Assembly: GCA_017430765.1 (NCBI GenBank)
Contig: JAFRMI010000007.1
Coordinates: 1 to 38,395, forward strand
From: Lachnospiraceae bacterium
Lineage (GTDB): Bacteria > Bacillota_A > Clostridia > Lachnospirales > Lachnospiraceae
Direction of reading: 5' to 3'
DNA: 38,395 bases
Of this stretch, positions 24,680-32,914 are shown piece after piece. The notes beneath the pieces are model-generated. The model saw nothing but the letters and a program-made list of their open reading frames with translations. It was not told the DNA's origin and made no database searches. The stretch's first letter is position 1. Every line of letters starts with the position of its first letter. The position numbers and the translations under genes were made by a program.

Positions 24680-25704
24680 CTCACCTCCCCAGCTTTCATC
24701 TCTTCCACTGCCCGGTTCACCTTGTTGATGCATGACGAGAAGGAAATGTATTCCGGGCAGATCCTGTCACAGCGGCCGCAGCCGACACACATCTGATAGC
24801 CGAACCGCTTTTTGAAATCGGAGATCTTGTGGAGAACTTTGAAGCGCATGCGCTCCCCTTTGGTGCGCCTGTATTCTCCGCCGCCGGCGACATTGGTATA
24901 GCCGTCCACCATACAGGACGCCCCGACCCTGCGCCGCTCGCCGACTTTTCCGTTGTCCGTATAAAAGACATCCTGCATGGTATAGCAGGTGCAGGTGGGA
25001 CATGCAAAATTGCAGCGGCCGCAGCCGATACAGCGCGCACTGTACTCGTCCCACACGGGATTCCTGCAGATGTCAGCCGGAATGTTATCCGGAATCGTGA
25101 CGTGCACCGTGTTCTCCGTCACATACTTCGGCTCGACTTCCTGCGCTGCCGTGCTGTTCTCCGCGAACAGATCCGCAAGGGAAGTCTCCGGAACGTCGCA
25201 GGCAAATGCGCCGTCCTCCGTCCGATCCAGAGAAAACCAGTATCCCTCTGCCGCGCGGTTCGTTCCCATATCCACGCAGAAGCAGTCTTCGTATGACGCG
25301 GAGCAGCCCAGCAGCGCGAAGTGGACACGATCGCGGATTTCTTTATAGAAAGGATCGGCGAATGTGTTGTCCAGATAAATCTGATCGAGCCGTTTTACCG
25401 CGTGCAGGTCGCAGCTTCTCACAAAGATAATTGCCTCCCGCGCGTCCCGGTCCGCCGTCTTGACCTCATTTTCCGTAAAGAAGAACAGGGTCTCCGAAAG
25501 CGGTGTCAGAATCTCCTTGAACGCATAGTCCGACCGCTGATCCATCTCGATCTCTCCGACCGATGTCACAAGATCGTAGCGGATCACATCATCGTCGGTA
25601 AACCGTCCTTCTCCGGCTTTCCGCACAGGCGCATACAGCCTGTAAGTTCTGCCAAGTACGGACAGTACCCGGTCAAATCCTTCCTGCGTCAGAATGTAGC
25701 CCAT
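24676..25704 (-). CDS. asrA: Anaerobic sulfite reductase subunit A, 4Fe-4S protein (342 aa)
   Basis: The electron-transfer subunit. It contains a ferredoxin-type motif (CIGCGRCNFACPTCTC, about 225) and a second one (CVGCGRCDRICPE, about 310). The N-terminal part (EGFDRVLSVLGRTYRLYAPV) and FFTENEVK match the family. Start 25704 has GGAGG eight bases upstream. It lies 72 bases after the TDT transporter. Confidence 0.94.
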   Translation of the reverse strand: MGYILTQEGFDRVLSVLGRTYRLYAPVRKAGEGRFTDDDVIRYDLVTSVGEIEMDQRSDYAFKEILTPLSETLFFFTENEVKTADRDAREAIIFVRSCDLHAVKRLDQIYLDNTFADPFYKEIRDRVHFALLGCSASYEDCFCVDMGTNRAAEGYWFSLDRTEDGAFACDVPETSLADLFAENSTAAQEVEPKYVTENTVHVTIPDNIPADICRNPVWDEYSARCIGCGRCNFACPTCTCYTMQDVFYTDNGKVGERRRVGASCMVDGYTNVAGGGEYRRTKGERMRFKVLHKISDFKKRFGYQMCVGCGRCDRICPEYISFSSCINKVNRAVEEMKAGEVR

Positions 25705-25742
25705 AGTAAATCCTCCATTATGTCATATACTCTATTAGCAGA

Positions 25743-25764
25743 TGCCGTTTGGAAAAGCTGTCAA
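25743..25764 (-). promoter_or_regulatory. Possible internal promoter before asrA
   Basis: A consensus -35 TTGACA (25759-25764) stands upstream of asrA, but the best -10 candidates (GCTAAT or TAATAG around 25735-25740) give a long spacer of 19-21 bases. Such spacing can need an activator. Tentative. Confidence 0.3.
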
Positions 25765-25776
25765 TTGCGCCTTCGT

Positions 25777-26721
25777 TTATTGCCTTTCTCCCTTCTTCAG
25801 CAGCATGCGCAGGAACATGAGCATCACGTATCCCACCAGCATCGTGGTGACAAAGAGCTGCAGACCGGACAGCTGCGTCACGGCATTAGCCAGACCTTCC
25901 TTGCCCGCAGCAGCCAGGGATCCGGCCATCTTCTGCGAGGCAACGACACCGATCGCCATCGGGAATGTCATCCCCGCGAATCCCGGATAAAACCGGAATG
26001 AGAAGAAATCCGGCAGTTTGAAGAGCACGAACGCCAGCGAAGCGAGCACACAGATATACATAAACGTCAGTAAAGCCCGGTTCGGTGACTCATAGACATT
26101 GAGCAGGCTGACGACGCAGAGACTGCACGGAGCAAGCATAACTGCCAATGTGTGATAGGCTGCGCTTTTTATCTCAACTTTCAAAAGACGCAGCAGCATA
26201 AACGGAAGAAGTACAATATATATGATACAGCCATATACAACAATCCCCTGCAGGATCGGCCCGGCATTCATCTTTCCGCCGGTGACGCACGCGACCATCC
26301 AACCGTTATATGTTACGAACCAGCTCGGCATCATATTGACAAAATCTTTTTTCAGAATGACTTTCCCAAAAGCATGCTTCACCGTGAACACGATGATATG
26401 CACGAAATGGATCAGAACGGCAATAAACCAGATGATCTTTCCGAACCCCCATCCCATCTCGAAATAGAAACTTCCGAGCACCATCAGCACCATGCTGAAC
26501 GCGCCGTAAAGGCTTGCCGGAATCGTCTGGTCATACTCTTTCCGGCATGTTCCGGAATAACGGATGAGCTTGATAATATAGCAGACTATAAAAACGGTCC
26601 CGCAGGCCATAATCAGATATCGCAGCCAGACGTATCCCAGTCCGCCGTAAACATTTCCCAATGTAAGAAAGCTCAAAAATGTCGCGATAACAGGCACCGG
26701 TATTTTCTCAATTCTTTCCAT
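25777..26721 (-). CDS. TDT-family (TehA/SLAC1-like) membrane transporter (314 aa)
   Basis: Ten or so hydrophobic segments and the TDT-family layout. The family includes the yeast sulfite exporter Ssu1, malate carriers and anion channels. Lying between an FAD oxidoreductase (11 bases upstream) and asrABC, it may move sulfite, nitrite or another small anion that the neighbouring enzymes use or make. That is inference from position; the substrate cannot be read from sequence. The ribosome site is GGGAGG. Confidence 0.8.
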   Translation of the reverse strand: MERIEKIPVPVIATFLSFLTLGNVYGGLGYVWLRYLIMACGTVFIVCYIIKLIRYSGTCRKEYDQTIPASLYGAFSMVLMVLGSFYFEMGWGFGKIIWFIAVLIHFVHIIVFTVKHAFGKVILKKDFVNMMPSWFVTYNGWMVACVTGGKMNAGPILQGIVVYGCIIYIVLLPFMLLRLLKVEIKSAAYHTLAVMLAPCSLCVVSLLNVYESPNRALLTFMYICVLASLAFVLFKLPDFFSFRFYPGFAGMTFPMAIGVVASQKMAGSLAAAGKEGLANAVTQLSGLQLFVTTMLVGYVMLMFLRMLLKKGERQ

Positions 26722-26732
26722 ATAGGCCTCCC

Positions 26733-27971
26733 TTATTCATAGTAAAACTCGTAGGAGTCGCTGTGCATGTGGAAAAAGTCAGAGTAATCGATATCAAACA
26801 ACGGCTTCTTTACTTTGCGGACGTCAATCTTTCTGGCGATCATCTGCTGCAGTACTCCTCCGTACGCGAGGTCTCCCTGCAGAAGAGCCCCGATGATCTT
26901 TCCGTCTCTGTGGACAATCTTTTTGTATACGTCTCCCCTGCGGTATGTCTCGGTTTTAATGGTCTCGTCCGCGGGGTCGGGGTTGACTTCGCCCAGGGAC
27001 ATGGTCGATATGTCCAGAAAACGCATGGTGGACTTGCTGGCAAAGAAATCAGACATTTTTTCCGGCACACCTGCCATGTTTGCCGCGGCGATCATGCCCT
27101 CTTTGACCGCAGCAGGCCATATGGGAGAGAGACCCGATACGTCGCCCGCCCCGTAGATATCGGGATCATTTGTTCGGCCCGTCTCATCATAGACAAGCCC
27201 GGTACGGGACAGTTCCAGACCACTGTCCTTAAGGAACTCCACATTGGACCGCACACCCGCCGTGACAACGAAGAAATCACAGGGAATCACCGTACCGTCG
27301 CTGAGTACGACCGCCGTGATCTCGTGCCCGTCATTGATTTTCACCTCTTTGACGCTTGTGCCGTAATGCTGCTCCACTCCATTCGCCTCAAAGGCATCTA
27401 TGTACGCCTGCGCCGCTTCCCGGTCCAGCTGCCTGCTGAGAAGCCACCCGGCAAAATCACACAGGACTGGTTTCACGCCCAGATGCAGAAGCCCGGCTGC
27501 GCAGTCGATGCCTATGAGGCCGCTTCCCAGAATAACGATATGCTTCTTAGTCTTCGCCGCCTCCTTCAGGATCTCGATGTCATCGACATTGCGGAATCCG
27601 ATCATATTCGGGGATCCCGCCAGATTCTTAATCGGGGGGAAGAATGTCCGGGAGCCGGTGGCGATCAGCAGTTTATCATAGTTCTCCCGGATACCGTCAT
27701 CCAGAATGACCTCCTTTGAAGCCCGGTCCAGGCCGACCGCTTCCACTCCCTTTTTCCAGGTTACCCCATACAGGGATTCAAAGTTTTTCTCTACGAACCG
27801 CAGACGGTCCAAATTCCGTATGCCGGCCAGATATTCATGCAGTATGCAGCGTGAATAGATATCCCTGTCCTTTGAGATCAGGACGATCTCCGCTTCGCTG
27901 TCATATTTCCGAAGCTCCCGGATCCCGTTTATGCCTGCTGCGGACGAACCGATCACAACATATTTTTTCAT
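26733..27971 (-). CDS. FAD-dependent NAD(P)H oxidoreductase (412 aa)
   Basis: A class II pyridine nucleotide oxidoreductase. FAD Rossmann motif GSSAAGINGIREL at the N-terminus; NAD Rossmann motif ILGSGLIGIDCAAGLL about 150; FAD-closing motif IYGAGDVSG near 275. It resembles the NirB N-terminal/rubredoxin-reductase group and the FAD subunit NarC of clostridial nitrate reductase. It probably feeds electrons from NAD(P)H to the ferredoxin encoded just upstream. Start 27971 overlaps the ferredoxin stop (ATGA) with GGAGG seven bases upstream; the frame open to 28154 is not real coding. Its C-terminal ~100 residues are a small unclassified domain. Confidence 0.88.
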   Translation of the reverse strand: MKKYVVIGSSAAGINGIRELRKYDSEAEIVLISKDRDIYSRCILHEYLAGIRNLDRLRFVEKNFESLYGVTWKKGVEAVGLDRASKEVILDDGIRENYDKLLIATGSRTFFPPIKNLAGSPNMIGFRNVDDIEILKEAAKTKKHIVILGSGLIGIDCAAGLLHLGVKPVLCDFAGWLLSRQLDREAAQAYIDAFEANGVEQHYGTSVKEVKINDGHEITAVVLSDGTVIPCDFFVVTAGVRSNVEFLKDSGLELSRTGLVYDETGRTNDPDIYGAGDVSGLSPIWPAAVKEGMIAAANMAGVPEKMSDFFASKSTMRFLDISTMSLGEVNPDPADETIKTETYRRGDVYKKIVHRDGKIIGALLQGDLAYGGVLQQMIARKIDVRKVKKPLFDIDYSDFFHMHSDSYEFYYE

Positions 27972-28396
27972 AGGCTTTCCTCCAGTGTAATCGCGTGCAT
28001 AGGACATTTTTCCACACACATGGGCGCCGCGGTCTTTCCGTCCGCACTTCTGTGAACACACATGTTGCACTTCATAATCTCCCGGAAGTGTATGCTGTCC
28101 GGTTTCAGAATGCCGAACGGACAGGACATCACACACATGTAGCAGCTGGCGCACTGCTCTTTATCGTACGTGACATACCCCGTTTCGGGATCTTTCTTCA
28201 TCGCACCGGTCATACAGGTATAGACACATTCCGGCCGGCTGCAGTGCCGGCAGAAAATAGGTGCCGGTCTCGTCTCACTGTCGATCACGACGCGGTTCCG
28301 CGCATCTCCGCTCTCGGTCTGATGGCTGACCACACAGGCGGTCACACACGTCAGACATCCGATACAACGGCTGCGGTCAATTTTAATTCTGTACAT
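27968..28396 (-). CDS. Four-cluster 4Fe-4S ferredoxin (142 aa)
   Basis: A DmsB/HycB-like polyferredoxin with four 4Fe-4S motifs: CIGCLTCVTAC, CRHCSRPECVYTC, CASCYMCVMSCP and CNMC...CVEKCP. It has no signal peptide or membrane anchor, so it is cytosolic. It is the likely wire between the molybdoenzyme upstream and the FAD oxidoreductase downstream. Ribosome site GAGGAGG about 10 bases before ATG; it ends overlapping the next gene by four bases. Confidence 0.92.
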   Translation of the reverse strand: MYRIKIDRSRCIGCLTCVTACVVSHQTESGDARNRVVIDSETRPAPIFCRHCSRPECVYTCMTGAMKKDPETGYVTYDKEQCASCYMCVMSCPFGILKPDSIHFREIMKCNMCVHRSADGKTAAPMCVEKCPMHAITLEESL

Positions 28397-28431
28397 ATAA
28401 CCCAGGCCTCCTCTTCCAGATCCTCAGACCA

Positions 28432-30516
28432 TCACACTTTTTCAAACCGGCAGACCGCCCCTTTGTAATTGGGCTCGCGGGAATACTTGTCATAGTTCGA
28501 CGGCGTCAGCTTATTGCACTCAATATAATGGATCGGCGCAAAAAGCTGATCGTAGGGAACATTCTCCGTCACTTTGACAAAGAAGACGGCATCCTGCCCA
28601 TTGACAGAATACACGCGGATGCGGTCCATCTCGTGAATTCCGTTCTCTTCTGCCATTTTGGTGTTCATATAGAGATATGCCTTTTTGACGGAAACGTCCT
28701 CCACGAACTTCACTTCTTTTGTACGGCTCTGCGTGTGCCACTGTCCGACTGTGCCGCGCCCGGTATTAAAGAAGAGCGGAAACTCTTCCGTCTGAACATA
28801 GGGATTCTCCAGAGGTTCCTCAAACAGGAATATTGCCTTCCCGTCCGGCGTAAAGAAGATCCCGTCAGAATACAGACGGCGCTGTTCTTCGGCAAATTCA
28901 GCTTCTCTTCCCTCCGGGTACGGCCACTGGCGCCCGTGAGAATCTGTCAGATCATCCCATTTGACACCGGAGAAATCACACGGCCTGCCGCGTGAGATAG
29001 CACGCAGCATATCAAAGCACTGTTCCGGGGTCTCCCAGCGCTCGATCGCACTTCCCATACCGAGCGCCTTCGCGACTCCCAGAATACATTCGTAATCGGA
29101 AATCTCATTCTCTCCCCTCGGAAGGACGGGACGCATGGCGGACAGCCGCCTCTCCAGGTTGATGTAGGTACCTGTTTTCTTGATCCCCGGTACGACGGGC
29201 AGGAAGACGGTCGCATTTTCGGCGCTTTCGATCGTATCGTAAATATCCTGTACGATAAACAGATCCAGTTTTTTTGCCGCTGCGGCAAAGGTCTCGTTGT
29301 TGGTCCAGCTGTGGCGCGGATTTGTACACAGGATCCAGAGCCCTTTGATCTCGCCGGCGTTGATCCCTTCGATGATCCTGTTGTAGGGAAGCGTGGGTTT
29401 TTTTGCCATCCGTTCCGGATCAATCCCGATGATACCGGCGATCCGTCCGCTCTCTTCCGCATCGGCAAAATCGCCGCCTCCGAACAGGCAGGTCGTGTTG
29501 GAGAACAGGCGGGAACCCATGGCGTTGCACTGCCCGGTGATTGAATTGCCCCCTGTGCCGGGTCTGCCGACATTTCCGGTCATCAGTGCCAGATTCATGA
29601 TCGCTCTTGCCGTGTTCACGGCTTCGTATCCCTGGTTGACGCCCATGGTCCACCAGAAAGATACTGCTTTTCCGTCATGGATAATCTGCGCCAGCTCCAG
29701 GATCTGTTCTTCCCTGATCCCGGTCTCCGCCGCCCCGCGGGAGAGGGAAAATGCCTTGACAAATTGGGCGAACTCTTCAAATTTGTTGGTGTGCGCCTCA
29801 ATAAAGGCCCGGTCGATCCAGTCCTTCTCAATCAGAATATTGGCGAGGGTATACAGCAGTTTCAGATCCGACCGCGGACGGATCGCATAGTGATAATCTG
29901 CATTCATGGCCGTCTCGGAACGACGGGGATCGATGACGATGATCCTGTGCCCGGGCACTTTGTTATTGCGCACGCGTCCCCAGATGATCGGGTGCGCGAC
30001 GACGGGATTTGCCCCGATGAAGATAAGGGTATCTGACAGTTCCAGGTCCTGCAGTGTATAGCCCGGTGCATCGTAGCCCAGTGTTCCCTTATGCGCGACG
30101 GCGGCTGACGCCATACACAGGCGTGTGTTTCCGTCCACATTCGTCTGCAGGTAATTGCGCATCACATGTCCGAAGATCGCGAACTCTTCCAGTGTAAGCT
30201 GCCCCGTACTGATACCGGCGACGCTTTCCTGCCCATATTGTTCCTGCAGTTCACGGATCTTTCCCGCGACATGGCTGAAGGCCTCTTCCCAGGGCACCTC
30301 CTTCATACTTCCGTCCGCCTGCCGGATCTTCGGCAGCGCATCCGGCTTGACAGTCGTCTGCTGTTTATCAAGGGACAGCCCCTTGATGCAGCTGAACCCA
30401 TCATTAACAGGATACCCAGCCGTCGGCACGGTCCGTACGATCCTTCCGTTCTCCACGTAGAAGTCGAGATTACAGTCGATCGCACAGAAATTGCAGGTCG
30501 ATTGTACTTTCCGCAT
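28432..30516 (-). CDS. Molybdopterin oxidoreductase, NasA/nitrate-reductase-like (694 aa)
   Basis: A large Mo-bisMGD enzyme. The N-terminal 4Fe-4S ligands are Cys8, Cys11, Cys15 and Cys43 (CNFCAIDC), and the likely Mo ligand is Cys134 in NTRLCMAS, a pattern typical of assimilatory and periplasmic nitrate reductases and relatives. Further family motifs: GANPVVAHP, VIDPRRSETA, MTGNVGRPGTG, GQWHTQSRT. It has no twin-arginine signal, so it works in the cytosol. Start 30516 (MRKVQST) is preferred: GAGGG lies about eight bases upstream; ATG at 30522 is too close to it. The trio with ferredoxin and FAD protein matches clostridial NarA-NarB-NarC, but a formate dehydrogenase-like or other oxyanion reductase role cannot be ruled out. 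Confidence 0.87.
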   Translation of the reverse strand: MRKVQSTCNFCAIDCNLDFYVENGRIVRTVPTAGYPVNDGFSCIKGLSLDKQQTTVKPDALPKIRQADGSMKEVPWEEAFSHVAGKIRELQEQYGQESVAGISTGQLTLEEFAIFGHVMRNYLQTNVDGNTRLCMASAAVAHKGTLGYDAPGYTLQDLELSDTLIFIGANPVVAHPIIWGRVRNNKVPGHRIIVIDPRRSETAMNADYHYAIRPRSDLKLLYTLANILIEKDWIDRAFIEAHTNKFEEFAQFVKAFSLSRGAAETGIREEQILELAQIIHDGKAVSFWWTMGVNQGYEAVNTARAIMNLALMTGNVGRPGTGGNSITGQCNAMGSRLFSNTTCLFGGGDFADAEESGRIAGIIGIDPERMAKKPTLPYNRIIEGINAGEIKGLWILCTNPRHSWTNNETFAAAAKKLDLFIVQDIYDTIESAENATVFLPVVPGIKKTGTYINLERRLSAMRPVLPRGENEISDYECILGVAKALGMGSAIERWETPEQCFDMLRAISRGRPCDFSGVKWDDLTDSHGRQWPYPEGREAEFAEEQRRLYSDGIFFTPDGKAIFLFEEPLENPYVQTEEFPLFFNTGRGTVGQWHTQSRTKEVKFVEDVSVKKAYLYMNTKMAEENGIHEMDRIRVYSVNGQDAVFFVKVTENVPYDQLFAPIHYIECNKLTPSNYDKYSREPNYKGAVCRFEKV

Positions 30517-30565
30517 ATGCATTTCCCTCTCTGTAAAAGTACTGCTGCTTTTGTGATAAGAAACA

Positions 30566-30594
30566 ATTATAATAAGTAAGCATACTATATGGCA
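30566..30594 (-). promoter_or_regulatory. Probable activator-dependent promoter of the reductase cluster
   Basis: A consensus -10 TATAAT (30566-30571) has a poor -35 (TGCCAT, 30589-30594) at 17 bases, suggesting that an activator is needed. Upstream lie repeated ACGCTTTT segments (~30630-30660) and a 10-bp palindrome CAGTATACTG (30678-30687). No gene is seen between 30517 and 30774. Confidence 0.4.
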
Positions 30595-30726
30595 TGAATT
30601 CCTGCAACAAAAATACACAATATAGGCTTGCAAAAGCGTTGCTTTTTTGTAAAAAGCGTCAAAAATACGATCAATATCAGTATACTGTCATCAAATAACA
30701 TCAGAACCTGATATCTCCGGACACAG

Positions 30727-30762
30727 AAAAAACCCGGAAACCCTTTTTAAAGGATTTCCGGG
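30727..30762 (-). terminator. Intrinsic terminator of the tRNA-Ala transcript
   Basis: An 8-bp perfect outer stem (30733-30740 with 30755-30762) continues inward, with a run of six Ts on the minus strand (30727-30732). Confidence 0.9.
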
Positions 30763-30774
30763 CCATATGGAAAA

Positions 30775-30847
<73 letters not shown>

Positions 30848-30883
30848 ATATGGACGGCTGCCATGCGCCGTGCCACGCCAATT

Positions 30884-30912
30884 AGAATAACACGAATCCG
30901 TGCGGAGTGCAA
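30884..30912 (-). promoter_or_regulatory. Promoter of tRNA-Ala
   Basis: -35 TTGCAC (30907-30912), 17-base spacer, extended -10 TGT-TATTCT (30884-30889), about 37 bases before the tRNA. Confidence 0.7.
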
Positions 30913-30927
30913 GCAAAAGCTTTCACT

Positions 30928-32358
30928 TTATTCTGTGTCTTTTTCCGGCTCTTTCTCTTCTCCCGCATCTTCCGAAGCATCCGCCCTGTCCTGCGGAGAC
31001 TCCTCCGGTTTTTCTTCCGCCTCTGCCGTCTCCTCCGCGGACGTCTCTTCCGGTTCCGGATCCTTTAATGAAACCGTCTCCGGATCCTCCTCCGTCAGGT
31101 CGTCCATTGTGATCATCATCATGTCTTCCTGTGTCGGGTTCTCCAGCGCAGCGACGCGGCGGGCCTGATTCGTAATGATTTCCTCGAACAGATTGCGGAC
31201 CTCCCTCGCATTCGCGAAGTTCTCCGTCTTCTCCAGCTTGCGAAGGACAATCATCTCACGGATATGCTTCTTTGCGTCCTCCTCTACCGTATAGTCATAC
31301 TTTTTGCAGTTAAGGTCGAAGATTGCCACAAGCTCATCCACCGAATAATCCGGGAATTCAATGTACTTATTGAAGCGCGATTTCAATCCGGGATTGCTCT
31401 CGATGAATTTCTTCATCGGTTTTGTATAGCCCGCCACAATAACCACCAGATTGTCGCGATGATCTTCCATCGCCTTCAGGATCGTGTCGATGGCCTCCTG
31501 CCCGAACGCGTCATCTTTCTGCGCGAGCGCATATGCCTCGTCGATAAAAAGCACGCCGCCGAGCGCTTTCTGGATCTGCTCCTGTACTTTGAGAGCCGTC
31601 TGTCCGACATAGCCGGCGACAAGCCCCGAGCGATCCACCTCGACAAGCTGTCCCTTCGACAGGACGCCGATCTCCTTATACAGCTTCGAAATGATTCGCG
31701 CTACGGTTGTCTTGCCTGTTCCGGGGTTTCCGGTAAACACCAGATGAAGGGAAACCGGAACAGATTTCAGTCCTGCGTCCTTCCGCATTTTCTGAATCCG
31801 GACAAAATCCGTCAGTTCCCGTACGTCCGCTTTGATCTTCGTCAGACCGACCAGGTTATCGAGAGTTTCTCTGGGATCCTCCTCCGGTTTCTGCTCCTCC
31901 TGTTCCTGCGCCGCCTGGGAGACTGCGGTTTGATCGCCGGCTGCATTTTGATCCGGATCTGCTCCCGCAGGCACATTGGCAGGATCGGCAGAAGACCCTG
32001 CACCGCCGGGAGGATTGACAGGATCGGCAAACGAACCTGTTTCCCCCGGCATGTTTGCCGGATTGATAAGAGTTTCCTCTCCGCCGGGCAGATTTCCGGC
32101 GTTCCCCTGCGGTGCTGCCGTCGGCCGTTTAGGAGCACTCTCGTTCCATAAATCATTAACGGCAGAAGTCCAGTCGCCTGCCTTTCCGGAAGGAGTGCCT
32201 TCCGCGCCGGCGCCCGGAATGGGTGCATTTCCATTCCCTTCCCCGTAAAAGTCGGAATATATACCTGAAAGAAAACTCTTTTCTATGATGCCGAGTTCTT
32301 TCAGTCTCTTCAGCTCTTCATCGATTTCCGGTATATTGCCTTCGTCCCAGCCCTTCAT
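30928..32358 (-). CDS. CbbX/SpoVK-type AAA+ ATPase with long disordered arms (476 aa)
   Basis: A single AAA+ domain of the CbbX/SpoVK type: Walker A FTGNPGTGKTT, pore-loop region GLVAGYVGQTA, Walker B GVLFIDEAYAL and an Arg-finger region (LKSRFNKYIEF). An N-terminal ~30-residue helix (IDEELKRLKELGIIEK) is joined through a ~110-residue Pro/Gly/Ala/Asn-rich linker with imperfect 13-residue repeats. A ~60-residue Glu-rich tail ends the protein. Start 32358 (MKGWDEG) is preferred to the TTG at 32385: GGAGGA lies 10 bases upstream, and 32385 would sit at the predicted transcription start. It probably remodels a partner protein; which one is unknown. Confidence 0.88.
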   Translation of the reverse strand: MKGWDEGNIPEIDEELKRLKELGIIEKSFLSGIYSDFYGEGNGNAPIPGAGAEGTPSGKAGDWTSAVNDLWNESAPKRPTAAPQGNAGNLPGGEETLINPANMPGETGSFADPVNPPGGAGSSADPANVPAGADPDQNAAGDQTAVSQAAQEQEEQKPEEDPRETLDNLVGLTKIKADVRELTDFVRIQKMRKDAGLKSVPVSLHLVFTGNPGTGKTTVARIISKLYKEIGVLSKGQLVEVDRSGLVAGYVGQTALKVQEQIQKALGGVLFIDEAYALAQKDDAFGQEAIDTILKAMEDHRDNLVVIVAGYTKPMKKFIESNPGLKSRFNKYIEFPDYSVDELVAIFDLNCKKYDYTVEEDAKKHIREMIVLRKLEKTENFANAREVRNLFEEIITNQARRVAALENPTQEDMMMITMDDLTEEDPETVSLKDPEPEETSAEETAEAEEKPEESPQDRADASEDAGEEKEPEKDTE

Positions 32359-32390
32359 AACTGTGTGTTCCTCCATATTTTTCAATGGAT

Positions 32391-32419
32391 ATCATAGCAG
32401 AATACCGGGCATTTTAAAA
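32391..32419 (-). promoter_or_regulatory. Promoter of the AAA+ ATPase gene
   Basis: Extended -10 TGC-TATGAT (hexamer 32391-32396) with a weak -35 TTTTAA (32414-32419), 17-base spacer. Confidence 0.55.
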
Positions 32420-32611
32420 GTATAGAGTTCGGCTTTCGGGGAAGGAGTTTTGACCGAAACCGGGCAGTATGATTATTGATCCTGCCCGGCGAAGAAGCCC
32501 GTGTCATGCGGAAGGCGGATCCGGCACCGGGTCTGCGGACAGAGAATGCCCGGAAATGTACGGAATTGTTAAGGATTGCAATAAATAAAGATGCGCTTTT
32601 TTAAATTTCCT

Positions 32612-32640
32612 CTTGCGTATTTTGCAAATCCGTCTATAAT
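32612..32640 (+). promoter_or_regulatory. Promoter of the candidate small RNA
   Basis: A perfect -10 TATAAT (32635-32640) with -35 TTGCGT (32613-32618, 16 bases) or CTTGCG (17 bases). An A/T-rich tract (~32575-32608) upstream could act as an UP element. It points rightward into an otherwise gene-free region. Confidence 0.65.
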
Positions 32641-32646
32641 GAAAGT

Positions 32647-32768
32647 ACATCGGACACAATATCTTGTGTCCCATCCAAACAGCGTAACACTTTTTCCCCA
32701 TATACGGGAACGCTCCCCCTTAAGCGTTCCCAAAGAAAAGGGCACCTCCCCTGGCGCCCTTTTCATTT
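32647..32768 (+). ncRNA. Candidate small RNA, ~120 nt, three hairpins with C-rich loops
   Basis: Hairpin 1 is a perfect 8-bp stem (32652-32659 with 32664-32671) with loop UAUC. A ~34-base single-stranded segment follows. Hairpin 2 is a perfect 9-bp stem (32706-32714 with 32723-32731) with loop CCCCCUUA. Hairpin 3 is a terminator: 8-bp stem (32736-32743 with 32756-32763), loop ACCUCCCCUGGC and trailing UUUUCAUUUU. The loops are anti-Shine-Dalgarno-like, as in Gram-positive small RNAs that pair with ribosome sites. It is flanked by a consensus promoter and does not encode a convincing protein. I cannot match it to a known family. Confidence 0.65.
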
Positions 32769-32883
32769 TGTACATTTCTTATTCCCCGTCGGGGCTGAAC
32801 GCAGAAGGCTGCGCGAATGTGTAAGGCGGATATTCGCACCCGGCTCCTCTCTCAGCGCATAAGCTGCGGCGTCTGTAAGACAG

Positions 32884-32914
32884 CTCAGATGCGGGGAACG
32901 GTTCCGCATCTGAG
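32884..32914 (-). terminator. Hairpin at the end of the xdh operon
   Basis: An 11-bp perfect stem (32884-32894 with 32904-32914) with a 9-base loop includes the mocA stop. No T-run follows on the minus strand, so termination may be weak. Confidence 0.5.

Noticed and set aside
27972..28154. N-terminal extension of the FAD oxidoreductase
   Set aside because: It overlaps the ferredoxin gene in another frame, and the Rossmann motif begins right after the ATG at 27971, which has a good ribosome site.
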